A DNA stretch of 64,000 nt, taken from contig OX465580.1 of NCBI GenBank assembly GCA_950022655.1, forward strand, positions 123,797,016 to 123,861,015. Direction: 5' to 3'. The position numbers and the translations under genes are program-made. Positions 31,785-45,200 of this stretch are shown one piece after another. A model generated the notes under the pieces. That model did no database searches. It worked only from the letters and a program-made list of their open reading frames with translations, and had not been told where the DNA came from. The number at the start of each line of letters is the position of its first letter. Positions within the stretch are counted from its first letter, which is position 1. This stretch comes from Alentia gelatinosa (Eukaryota > Annelida > Polychaeta > Phyllodocida > Polynoidae).

Positions 31785-32340
31785 TCTCATACCTTAGGCT
31801 GTAAAGAAGATACAGATTTGCAAATGGTAGCATATCAAACCAGAGATTATAGGCCTTATTGTCACATATATTTTGAAATCATTTATATAATCTATCTGTT
31901 TTCATTTTTCTCAGAAATCTTGTCAAAGGTTAGGCAAATGTTTGACTTCTAGAAAATGAGTGAAGATTCCATAGAACTCTTTATGGAAGCAAAATCAAAA
32001 CCCAGTTTACTCAAGTAGAGATTTTCTTTACAATCATTTTGATACCTTATCTTTTTTTGTACTCATAGTAGAAGTCAAAATAAGAAAATTTGCAAAAAGC
32101 CCTTTTTACTTATATCTGCTATATATCAAAGCACTGTCATAATAGGCGGAAAATGGAGAAGAAGGATTGGCTGGAAATGAGGCAATATATTCATATTGTG
32201 ATTTCAGATAATATTTTTTCTTTAGTTAATGATTACAAATAAATGCTTACTTAAACTAATTAAATACGCAGCACAAATCAATCTATATAATTTTCTGGGA
32301 GGCACTATTTGAATCCGGACCCCACCATAGTCCCTGGGGC
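31785..32340 (-). repeat. Dispersed repeat, inverted copy of 7700-8235
   Basis: Reverse-complement matches include GTGAAGATTCCATAGAA, AAGCAAAATCAAAACCCAGTT and CACTATTTGAATCCGGA. The order is reversed relative to the copy in WARS2 intron 1. Confidence 0.65.
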
Positions 32341-33132
32341 CTGTTTAATAATTTAGGCTCGTACACGAAGACCCTTTTCTATACGCTAACGAGACCCAGA
32401 GACGATCTTAGTAAACTTCATGTTACACCTATGGACTACCTTTGGTCAAGTAGAACAGTCTTAACTGAACGGGCCTGAATACTATCAAACAATAGCCACC
32501 GTACGAGGTATCCCTGTAAACTGTCCGTTCACAGGCAAACATTATAAAACGGACTCCACGGCAGGCAGGAGAACACGCTAAGCACATTCCATCTGCAAAT
32601 CCGAGTTGCATAAACTGTTAAGTAATGACGGTATGGGCGAGAGATCTCTCACGAGAGAGGTGGAGAGGGGGGTGCATGTTCATCACGAATCATTCTTTTC
32701 TATTCTAACTCCTTAGTCCCATTCAAAAATCATTTTATCATTTCACCATTTCTTTATCGAGAACATATCACTGCTATCATTGGACCGCGCAATAAAGTGT
32801 CTACAGGAACATTGAATGTTATGGTTTGTTTGAATCATAGGTAATCTGCAATTGGAGGCGCTTCGCCATCTGAGAGATAAGATAAGGCATCAGTACCTCA
32901 GTGTAGCGCCGTTAGATAGGACCTGTCTGGTGTGTGGGAGTAGCAGGTTAACGTACCTCTGGGAGACTTTACATCTTTACACTTTCATGTGCCTGATGAT
33001 ACCATAAATGAAAGCACGCCATGCCTCAGAATCAGACCGCGGTCGCTCGTCACAGGGATTTACCATTTGAGAAATGTGGCGAATAGTGGGACATTTTGGA
33101 AGTTTACGATTTCAGCGCAAGGACGTCCATAC

Positions 33133-33205
33133 ATGAACATGTTTCCATCGAAGGATCAGATATTATGGCTGCAGTTCGGCTGCGTGACCGCCCTGTGTCT
33201 CATAG
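33133..33205 (+). CDS. Mucin-like gene exon 1 (signal peptide)
   Basis: ATG at 33133 (or 33139), then K-D-Q and the hydrophobic stretch ILWLQFGCVTALCLI leading into VSV from exon 2. The donor is ATAG|GTTAGT in phase 1. The same frame stays open upstream to a TAG at 32941, so a longer exon with an acceptor near 32943 is possible. The signal-peptide reading is preferred because hydrophobicity starts right after the two Met codons. Confidence 0.65.
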
Positions 33206-36200
33206 GTTAGTGTTGGTCGTTTCTACGGCATCTCTCTCCCTTCTTCAAATGGAGTCATATAGATTTTTCTGACGCGATTTACGTCTTGAAATTACAAAGA
33301 GTTGATGGGTTTAGTACAGTTTTGATGACTTTCTCTGAAATAGAAAAATCTGCAGCCTAGTCCCCCCGGTTTACTATAATATACACAAATTGAAGCTAAT
33401 ACTGTCTTAGCCAACAGACATAAATATCATTAAATGATAAGCCTTGTACAAGTTACAGAAAACGGACTCTATATACGATCTTAGATTAGTAAACGGGTCC
33501 CAGTGTTTCTATTCAAATTTAGCTATTGTATCATTCCATGAACGAAACCCTGCTCTCTCATCACCGAAGTAAGATATTGGCTGCTGCCACGGGAAATAGC
33601 ACCAGCAAACACCCAACAATCCTTTTGTGTTTTCAAAGGACTGACGCCACTGTTATACAAATTCTTTTATGTCCATCTACATAATCCTGAGGTTAGTGGT
33701 TTGCAAGTAGTGGCTGCAGCCTGTCTGTAGGGTTCAAAATCTAGCACTGAAGGTATTTATATGAGCTCTTAATCGATAATTGTTTTTCTTAATTGCATTC
33801 ATTGTTTATTGCATTGATTTACCGTGCATCATTGACTCTTCGTCTTTTTAGAGCGTGCTTGCACGCGCTAAATACATCATCTTGAGTTTAGAGGGGTCCA
33901 TATAGACTTTCAGGGTACTGAATACAAATTATCCCTTCACTATCTGTGTGCTATTCACTGTGATATTGAGAACGGAGCAGGGAGCCAGAGTCACAGTCTC
34001 TTAGAGGCGTGCCCAGTTGACCATGACCAATCACTCAATACCAAAATACCTCAAGACCCACTGGTGCTTGATTTGATTTGATCCTAGACTCAGGCAGTTG
34101 CAGAAATTACAAGTTGACTGGGTGCAATAGGGTTACAGAAAACTATCCATAGACTAAATCTAACTTATACCTTTTTATTGTTATTCATTTATAATAGCAC
34201 GCTCATTCATCTAGGATGAACATACTATTTGCTCCTAGTTTCACAGAGCGTCGTGATCTCTCAAATAAACCCCTAGTTATCAGCAAAAAATGGTGTACAG
34301 ATACCACTCAGTCTGGCAATGCTATACAGGTGTTTCCGTTCAGCGCCGCCTAACGGTGCATTGTCATTGCACTCCTCAGACAAACGTGCCCGAGTCAGGC
34401 CTCGCAGAGTGAGCCACTGCAATCAAGGCTAGAGTTTAAAAGATATGAACAAACTGAGACTGGGAGGTGTTTTTTTCAATCGAAGTTAATGATTGTCTAA
34501 GATTGCCCAGCCAAAGTACGACAGTTTGAAAGATAAAAGATGGCAGGTATCCTGTACACCCAGGATTTCTTGGATAGCCTACGAACAAGACAACCAAATT
34601 TAAAAAAATGGTCGTGATAGTTTTGTTGTTGAATAGATTTAGCAATCGTCTAGTCATGGCAATTGGAAGAATCCTGTAAGACATGATAGAACTGAGACAT
34701 CTAAATGTTGTTGAACAAAAATATCGTGGGGCTGACACACATCGTCTAAGGGCTATAAACTCGCCCAAAATTGTCTTAACAGACGACACTTCTAGGGGAT
34801 TTCATAGCCGCTGGTTATGAATATTCTAAGCAATAAAGTATCATTATGAGGTCATGGACAAAATGTTCATCACTATTTTGATTTTGCTTATCAATATCAT
34901 AATAATAAGACTAACTGAATATATAGTTTGAATTTAATCATATTTAGAAAAAAATTCTTTACAGTAGCTATTCATTAAAGCCAAAATACATAGTTAAACT
35001 GTTGTTAAGATGTCAGGGTTGGAGATGTGTTTGGAGTCAGGGTGGTTGGTGGCGGTGGCGGCGGCGGTTGCGTGTAAACTATTTACAATATATTTTCTTA
35101 AGACATATTGTTATAATAATCTCTTCTGTAGTTCTCTTATATACTATTGTAAATAAATTATCTTTTCTTCGTTGTTTCCACCACTTAAGACATAAATGAA
35201 CTCCACTGGAAGTTAGATCTCTACTAGGATCAAATCTACGATCACTTGTATGAACGATTGAAACGGCCGCCAATGATCACCCCTGCTCAACAGTTAATCT
35301 ATAGGATCCTTGGCGATGTCGTAGCTCGTAGCAAATATCTTATCGTCCAGCTGAATTATCGTTTGTAGGCTATTCAACAAACCCCAGGTCGTAGCGCGCC
35401 ATGGGAGATCGGCGCCAAAACGGTCGTTCGGAACTATTTGTATAGATTCATAGTAGTTCTATAAGCAGCCACCTGCTACCTATAAGATTCGGCAGTCAGA
35501 AATACTTTATTTGAGACACTTATAGTGACTCAAATAAAAGCATATTTACAGCGGACCCTCCCCTTAATCCGACCTGACGATTTCATAATTTTCCGTTGAA
35601 TATTTCATGCTTGAGAGACGTTTTACTTTTTGACTGGGCATTGTTGCCATCAGGGACATTGTATGCGCCACTCTCATACTCTTATCTATAACCAGCTTCA
35701 TGTCCATACAGAATACACTGTCCATATTGTCATTAACAGATATCAATGGACCTTCACCCCACCCCACTCAAAGTAAATCGAGCATTGCAGTAGGTTATGC
35801 ACAAGTCGGCTGAGTAGTGCAGTGCCTGCAGTTTTCCCCTAGAACATGATGGTTTAAAAAAAGGCTTCTCCCATTCGAAGGACAATTATGAGGTTTGGTA
35901 TATAGATACGCCATACACTTAGAGTCCTTCGCTAGAAGTTATGATAGGACACTGAGGCCCCCAAACGATCGCTATAGACGATTGTCGTGACTTGAAAAAC
36001 AGGGCCCTGGTCTGCATAAACTAGAATTGATAATTGCCTCAGGGATCTGTTTCATTAGTTCGTGATATGTCTAAATGGCGTCTAGATGGTGTGTCCGGTT
36101 TCATAAGAACTAGACATTAGACTTCATTTTGTCTGTTCTTGCTTGCACTGTTGGTGCCGCTTTTCATGTCTGTCCAACACTTTTGTCACGAAACTAGCGA

Positions 36201-39200
36201 AACAGGTCCATGATGTGTAGATTTGTCTAATTCTTATGTTTGGGGTCTGTCTTTTCCTATGGGCAGCTGCTTGTGTTGTCACAAAACTAGACAGCCCAAT
36301 GTCTGTATGGTGTCACAGACATGTCACCAAACTTGTGAAACAGGTACCTGATTGGTATGTGATGGCCAGGCTTCCCAGTGTGTTATTGTACACCCAGTTT
36401 AGGTATACCTGTGCTATCTAAGTTATATCTAAATTATTATTGAGGTGATATGCATTATGACCCACCAACGTGGAGCTGGAATACCATAGAATGCAATCGG
36501 TGTACCTATTCTGGAACAAATATACACGGCCATCATACAGATATTACTCTCTTATAATACACAGTTGTCCAATGCAGCATAATACGTTGTCAGACTGTTG
36601 CTTTCCACAAGATAGGACTGTTGAAAAATAAGAAGAATTCCGGCTCATATATATGTAGTATATATGTGGTATATATGTAATGTTATGTCCTGAGTAAGTC
36701 TTGTAGCTGCTCCTGGTTGTCATGTATAAGTACTATTTTGTGATTGTAAGCGGCTACTTACAGAGGAATTTTGTAGCATCTCCCGAAATTCTATAGTGTT
36801 TAATACAACTCTGGTATATAAGAAGAAGGGAAAGGGCAAAGCCAAAGGGGAAGCCAAGCAAATATGTCAATATAAATGGTATATATTTCAGGAGGTGAGA
36901 ACAGGAAAAAGGGAAAGACTGTAAATTCCAGCCACTATAGTGGTGAGAATCTACAACAACAAGGGAGATAACTATGAAATCAAAAGACCAGATGAAATAA
37001 AGTTATACGCCAACAAAGAAATATCAAAGAAGGTCAAACACCTCAAACCTGGCTATATTTTGCCATTTGACAATGATGGAGATGATTCCTATTTCATATA
37101 ATTCTCCTCGGATCTAGCCAAAACTACACAGGGTCCATTGTGACCATCCATTACTGGAGTCCGAAGGGAAATTTTTATCCTACCTCCTAGTTATACATAT
37201 ATAATTATATTATTCATCTACCGACTAGGGCCGACTCAGTTAGGATGCCTCGCCTGAGACAAATTACTATTCCTTTGTTGCCGACAAAGGTACATCGAAG
37301 TTCCGAAATTGGTAATGAGTATTGGGCTTTCTATAATAACTTATAGAATAGCAGGATGGTATTGGATATATTCAGTCCATGGATCATTTTCTGTTACCCA
37401 GTGGCACACAGTCAATTTGCCCTTTCTGCAAGATCCAAACATATAAAGCAGCAGTAGGTCGGTCTGGTATTTCAGTCTCAAGTGATTGGGCATGGTCAGC
37501 TGGGAACATCTCTAAGAGCATCACCACTGGCCCTCTGCTCTTTTTACAATATCACAGTGAATAGCATGCAGATTGTGAAGGGATAGTGATTTTTTTGCGG
37601 ACAGCTGGAAGTCCATGTGAGCACTCTAGCTTTGAGGCACCATGTATATATTCGGTCCAAGCATGCTATCATAATATATACTTTTTGGTACTTGTGACAG
37701 AGCTGGTAGACACTTTTAGATAATGTTTTACACCGCTGGCAGGCATGGTAATCCGGAGTTCGTTTGATAATGGATGTCTTAGAGCACACCCGAGTTGATA
37801 CCTTACTACAGAAAATGAATGAACAGGACTACCACAAAGGGAGCTGACAGAAACCAGCAAAACCTTTGAGCTCTGATCTGCATACCCTCTCCATTGTATG
37901 TATGGAATATAAAGAGATTGTCAAAGTATTGTAATAACCGAGATGCAAATAGGTCGGGCACGTAGGTTGGGTACCGCTTGATAATAAGAAGGAACTGCAT
38001 TGAGATCTGTACCCACTCAAAGTACGCCATGAGTTCCGATTGTGGAGTTATCTCACGAGGCAAGGCCAAGTGAGATTACATAGCAAACCAAAACGAATGG
38101 CGTATTTTCAGTACCTATGGGTCGGGTGTGGTTCAGATTCCATCTTACCCCTATTACTGACTAATTGGTTAAGTTTGTAATATCAGCACTCATTGAGGAT
38201 ATTTTTTTATGATACTCCACAGGCGTTGAGTACGGGTTCCCAATGAATCGATTCCTTGAAACAATACAACAAAGGGGACTTTTGGCGCTAGTCTCTCCCC
38301 AACTTTCACTGTGTAGGTTTTACAAACTATGTATCGCAAGCAAAAGATATGTGTCAATTCTATGAGCATTTAGAAGAGCGGTCTGGGAGGCCTCACGCGA
38401 CCAGCATTATTAAACGACATTTACCTGGATCGTCGCTGAGGTAATGAATCGCTTCAGAGGTCATATACCACATGGAAGATAGAAAAAGTACTATCGACTG
38501 TATATGAACTTGAGTGAAAATGTTTATTATGGAAAAGCAAAAGCAAACTCCGCTAGAAACTGTCGAATTCGTTAATAGTTATCAAGAGTTGGATGAAAGC
38601 GTTGTTAAAGACCTCCTAAGAAGCTATACCCGGCCAGGATAGTATGTGGAAATCCCCAGGTCAATCAAATGATTTATCTAAAATACAAGTCGTCTCATGT
38701 CATGCTGTCATGTTTTTACCTGTTTGGTGGGCAATATTAGCGCTATGTCATAATTAGACCTCAGTTTGTATCAATATCAGTACAGCTGATAAAAATAAGG
38801 AAAAAGCACATACTCTGGCATTACAAGTATATGTAACTTAATTGATTAATTAATGATAATACATGGAGACACAATTCTCGATGAGTCTGAGGCTATATTG
38901 AAAGCCATACCTCAAATGGAATTCACACAGTGGGATTCATGTACCTCACAGAGTATTTGTTTAAAACAAATCCTGCTGAAATTCATGCTGGAACACGATC
39001 TCCTCGTCTGAAGGGTAGGTTTCCATTTCCCTGAGATAACTCCTCCCCCCCCTGCAATTGTCGGCGACAATTACCCCTAACAAGGTACGTAATCTCAAGG
39101 GATCATACAATCTAAAGCCGGATGCCCATCTACCGATTTAGGGTTGAACGATTAGTTCCTAAATCGTATAGGAATCGGTCACCTTGTCGTAGGCAAATTA

Positions 39201-42200
39201 CGTAACCCCTCGCTCGACCCGCGGCCCTCGAGGAGAGGGGGTGGAGGGTATTAATCCTAAGGAAATCAGTCTACACCTACCGACATATATACCAACACTA
39301 ATAAAATCGGTGTATGGTCCACTGATCGCTGGGGGAGGGCAAAAACCACAACTTGTCGGCGACAAAAGGACATCTGAAGGAGCTGGTTCACTAATCGCTG
39401 GGTAGCCTTGCCTAGCTGTCCTACATCTACCGACTCCGTTAGGATACCTCGCCTGAGACAAATTATCCTCCGTTTGTCGCCAACAAACGTACATAAATGT
39501 TCCGAAATCGGTAGATGGGCATTAGCCTTTATAGGGGAAAGGTGTGAAGTACATCTGTATCAAGTACATTAGATTATAAATACGTGTGAAACCTGCGTAG
39601 GATTACAATGCATTATGTACTGTCAACAGAACCTCGGCGTGGCAGCAACACTTGTAACACTTATACATAGCTCAACGATGGAAATACAGAAGCCAAACTG
39701 GCGATTGCTCCTATGTTGACCCATGTTATATTCTGATGACTTATTCACATATCGCCTTTCTATTACCTTGATTATCTACATCAATTTCTGTTCCACTTTT
39801 TCATATACAGTGTCTGTCAACAATCTGCCCCAGGCAGCGTATGAGACGAGCAGCGGCATGAGTACCAGCGACTCGGGATTAGAAATTATTCATCAGGAAA
39901 ACCACGGGAGAGAAGGTAAGATAACAATATAACACAGCTGGGCCCTGTTTTATAGTCACGACAGTCGCAGGCCGTCTAAGATCGTTCAGCGAATGAAAAA
40001 ACTAAGATAAATGATGTCGGGTGTCCTATAGACCCGGCCGTAGTGCACCACGGGAGATCTATACCCAAATGATAGTTCAGAACGATTATTTCATAAAAAA
40101 GCATAGATGTAGGCATGGGGTTTTATAGTTATGACAATCGCTAAAAGTGGTAAATAAAAATCAGGGAGCCCTGCGGTAAGTTTTTCCCAAAACAGCCTAG
40201 TGGTGCGGTACCCGCAGATGTCCCCTTTAAGATAATGATTTAGTAGAATGTCTCTCACGATCGGAATAACCAAAGGATAACTTTGAAATTTCGGCTATAG
40301 GTAGGCCAGATATAGGGAGGAAATCCCCCAAAATATTTCCAAATTTCAAAAAGCTTTAGCATCTGTGAAAAGATAATTTCATCTACGATACTCAACGATC
40401 CTCACTACTAAAGTACACTTCAATCCGGCCTAGGTGTCGTGCCTATCGATCGTTGGCTAATAATGTACGATCGTAACACCTTCAAACGGTCGCTATTAAC
40501 GATTGCGGTGACTGAAAAACAGGGCCCAGAACTGCGTATGAAGTAGCGACAATTTACAAACTGTATGAACGTTTTTGAACCACACTATTAAAAGTAACTT
40601 GATTCCAAGATATTGAAAGTGTATAGGATAGTAGTGTATCCAATTATCAATAGGCAGGGCCATGAAATGTGACATTTGAACAGTGCCGACTTACCCATTA
40701 AAAATTAAATAAAGTTATAGCGTCCCGTTATAAAGCTTTACAGCTTTATAGATAGTTTTCCCCAAATTTTCTCTAGGTCTCATGCGTAACAATTCGCAAT
40801 TTCTCCGAGATAGAACCCGATAGGGGTATACTTGTGGTTGCGTCATTGCACTAACCACATGCCACCTTTGACATCAGATTAGCTATACTGATAGTGCTTA
40901 TGATTTACGAGTAGACAATAAAAAGTTTCAAGAGGCTGACCCCCATACCGATGCTCAATTACGTACTTACAATGTTAAATATTTACCACATAGTCTGATG
41001 TCCAGACATTACACATGTGATCATATACGATAGTTTAGGTCTATTTGATATATGTCGAGTTGCATCATAAACCAGCATTTTCATCAACTGCAGACCCTCC
41101 TGAACAGAATTAAATTATATACCTTCACCTTTGAATCATTTGTTTTTCCCCTTTTGAATAACGTTTTTAATTTTAGTACTTAGTAGAAGCGTTTATTGAG
41201 ATATCGTTTGAAGTTAGTTAGATACAGTGGTTGTTCGGAAGTCTCTCTGCGGTTGGTTTATACGATCCTAATAATCAGGGACTCGTTTCACTAGTTGAAA
41301 ATCCTGTCCTTGTTGGTCTTACTGGCACCACAATGGCAGTTTGCGTTTCACTAGTTGGTGGACGCAATAGCGAGCTGCACTTGCAAAAATATGCGGCACC
41401 TACAGTGGTACTAACCGCTTCAGTAGTTTGTTCCTGTTCGTTGTTATGGCCACTGTGGTGCCACCGTTCACGAGAGGGTCTAGCCTCTCATATTCATGAT
41501 AACAACAATTCTAATATATACTTTATCCGATATTATAACATGTTTCAGTAAATAAAAACATGCTCTGAACCATTCCACATGTATGTTTTAAACATATATC
41601 AATTTTCATAAGTCTCCAGTGGTCAACTCCTTTGTGAGAACCATCATACTTTTCGAACCAAGAAATGCAGTCACTGCACCATTTGGTTGGTTTCGTAGTG
41701 CATCGCTCGACCCTAGGCTCTCACTTGCCGGTCTTACAAATGAGAGCTACAGTGTTGGCACCGCAACTCAGTCAATAGTGCACGTACAGACGTCAAATAA
41801 AAAACTGAAATATGGGAAACGACACAGGGAATAATTTGGAATTATTGAATTATTAATTAGATATTGATTCATTAAACATTCCGTTCGCTATGTTGGCATA
41901 GTGAGCGGAAACGGGGTGTGAGCAGCGACACAGCTTCTGAAACGAAGATTTACGTTATCCGTTGTTGGTGCCGCTCTTGATGCCGCTATTTCGGTCTTTC
42001 GTTCGCTATGAACCCAAAACTAGTGAAACGGGCCCCAGGTTGGCTTCCTTTAGGGCTTATACTTTTCAGTTTGTTCCAATGGGTATTGGTAAAGCTTCTG
42101 GGTTTTTTTTAACTATAGGGAAAGGTCCTTTTATCCTTATATCTAATCTATGGACATGCATTTGACATTGGTTATGGAAAGAAGGAGATAAAAAAACTAA

Positions 42201-45200
42201 CAGACATACAGAACATAACAAACTAACAGACATACAGAACATGACATACAGGACAGACATTTTACATGTGGAGAAATGTTTCAGTAAGATATGGAATATT
42301 ACGACATTAAACAATATCCCCATTTATCGCTAAAATTGAGATTAAAAAGCAGTGATCATCTCATTCATTGATTGAGGGGTAGGCAAAGTAGAGGAGAAAA
42401 TCTGTGTCTGTCAGGGTTTGGAGAACGTTTTGTGTGGAAACACCCTACTCGTAATGTGATCAATGCGAGAATCTTATAGCAGTGGTGTCGTTGTTCTTCC
42501 TGTTTCCTGCAAATGCAAAGTATGGTGGAGACATGACGCTGGGATACCCTTCATATACCCTTCATATGGGAGCGTAGGGAAACAGAATTTAGAAACTGAC
42601 TCCAGTGTCTATGTACAAGAGATCTCATCCCTATTATCAATTAACAATGGGGACTCCTACTCAACACCCATGGAGTATTGTAAAAAAACAAAACAATAAA
42701 AAAAAACCTCAATATGCGATGCCATCACAACCGTTTGCCAGTCAGTCTGTGATAGGTGCGAGATACAATCTGAACCACTCTTGATCATCGCTGAAAATAT
42801 GTCATTCGTTTTGGTTTGCTTTGTAATCTCACTCAGCCTTGCCTCTCGAGATTACAGCCAAAACTTATGGCATGTTTTCAGCGGCTACAGATCTCGATGC
42901 GGTTTCTTCTTATTATCAAATTTACAATAAGAACCTCCATCATTCAAAAAGAATTTTATATGGCTCGATATTTCAGTTCAAATAGAAAGTCTAGCTGAGT
43001 TTTCAATATGATTATAACTTAAGATTGCATATTATCACTGTAAATGTTATCAATGCTTCAACTGGCATTTAATATGGCTGATTTATACCAAGTTATTGTT
43101 CAGTTAAGTACACATTATCAATTGGTTATCCGTTTCAGCCTATGAGCCATTCAACAGTCGATAGTTCGAATGGTATTTATTTCCTAACAATTTATTGCCC
43201 AATCATATGATCGGAATACAACATTTCCAGTTACCCATAATCCACCTCCCTTGATAATTCGTCTTTCACTTGAGCCTTAAACAAATCGCATCGGCGTATC
43301 TATTGAGTTTAACTGGAAGGCCTATCTTACTTAATGTCCGAGGTATTGAGGCAAATTTCTATACACTGTTTTTCGTTTAGGCCACTCAAAAACAAACATA
43401 TTTCTCATCACCAAGCCATGAAAAATGTGGCGAGGGCGCTATTTTTTTGCTGGATCAAAGATGGACCAAAAGCTCTCCTAGAGCACCAAAAAAACAGCAG
43501 CATATCTGTTACTATGCTTCTCTCAACTTATTACATACACTGTATGTTGTCGCATATATGTTCTTGGTTACTTTGTCTTGACACCGTTGTTGTGTATCAT
43601 GATCATGTAGTAAAAATCGAAATTGAAATAAAAGCTTCTTTATAAAAAAAAGAAAAAAGAAGATGGCTTTTGAAATGACAAGTACCATAGTTTGACAATA
43701 GGTGGCAGCACAGAACTATTAGTTGTGTAAGCAGTATGAAGAGAGATATGAATACCACGTTTTGGGGAATATCTAGATATACATAATAACACGTTGAATG
43801 CATCCCTGACATCAGAAGCTTTAATCTAATATCATATCTTTCATGATATATATCATCAGGTTCATCTTTTTTTTTATTGTGGAGAATATTTTATTTTCAA
43901 CTTTTACAGGATATGTACACACAAATATTTTAGCAGCCATAAAGAAACAGATACATTTCTAAATGATATAGGGTTGTCATGCACTGGTAAATTAATCTAC
44001 CCTGTTTCTACAGATTTTCGAAATACATGTGTCACATCTCACCCATGGAATATTATTTCTTCTCCCCATATCAGGTTCATCTTTAAAACAAAAGTAATCT
44101 AAAATCATTTTGCTGACGCGCCTGGTGATGAGAAACAAGCTTCTTTTTGAGCGACTTTATAAATTTTATTTTGATCATGTCTAAAACAGGGATGTTACTA
44201 GTATGTTAACCTAGAAAAGGATAGGCGGACGATTCTCACTCCACCACTGATGGGAAAAGAATCACATGGTGGCCATCCATAAATGATGTCATCCAGTAAG
44301 GGGCGGGGTTCCGGTCTCCATCATCCAGCATGACCAGGAAGGGAAGGAGGGGTTGTATTCGAGCAGCAATGAGCCATGAAATTTGACGAATCTCGCGCAT
44401 AAATTCTGCTTTGAGGAATAAGTTTATTAACCAGTATTTGGCATTCCACAGAATAATCTGTTGGGTTTATTTTTTATTTTTTTATTTTTTTTAATAATTG
44501 CAGTGTTTATTTCACTAAAAAAATGTACATGTGCATGTTGTATCATACAATATCTTTTCTCAATGAGAAGTCCCCTAGTAGAGATGAGTCACTGCCTCTT
44601 TTTTTTTTTTTTTTTAATTGAAGAACATGTAGTCCTTATACTCTGTAACAGTAAATTGCTTGGAATTTAAACTTAGCCTGGTAGGAGGACATTACAGGAC
44701 ATTGACGAAATACAGAAAAAGTGAGGTACAGTGAAATAGTAGCAGAACCTTCACAGAGATATAGATCATGGTTGTTGGCTAATTACCAATGCTGACCTCC
44801 TAAGGATGCTAGTTGTCCTTTCCACTTTAGGTCGATAATTTAGTGTTTACAGTGTCATACACTAAATGAAAGTATTTTTTATTTAGCAATTGTAAACTCT
44901 CGCAAGCGAGTTTTCCACATCAAGAAGGTCCTCTTAACCTAGCACAGTATCCACACAACACATAACATACACATGACATACACAAACATATATTCATACA
45001 TTCTCACAAATGATTGCCTATGTGTGTATATATATATTCAGTAATCTAAGTTTCCATACGGTTGAGGTAGTAGTTCTTTTACTCTGTTTTTAACCAGTTC
45101 TCCTATTCATAAGTTCTGTACTTCTCCCCTCTAGCTTCTTCTTATTTCTAGATATCTTATCTTATATACTTCGTGCAGTTCATTTCTGGTTAGGTCCTTG

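Noticed and set aside
34436..34789. 117-codon minus-strand ORF in mucin-gene intron 1
   Set aside because: It is hydrophobic and Thr/Ser-rich but without recognisable motifs, start context or a matching copy. It could be chance in a long intron.
41231..41551. 106-codon ORF
   Set aside because: It lies almost wholly in the MITE at 41277-42037 and translates its inverted end and repeated interior.
43334..43645. 103-codon ORF, repeated at 47930-48241
   Set aside because: Identical in both copies only because the DNA is duplicated, so the repetition is not evidence of selection. It ends in AATAAA plus an A-rich tail, which might mark a retroposed 3' end, but no protein family is recognisable.
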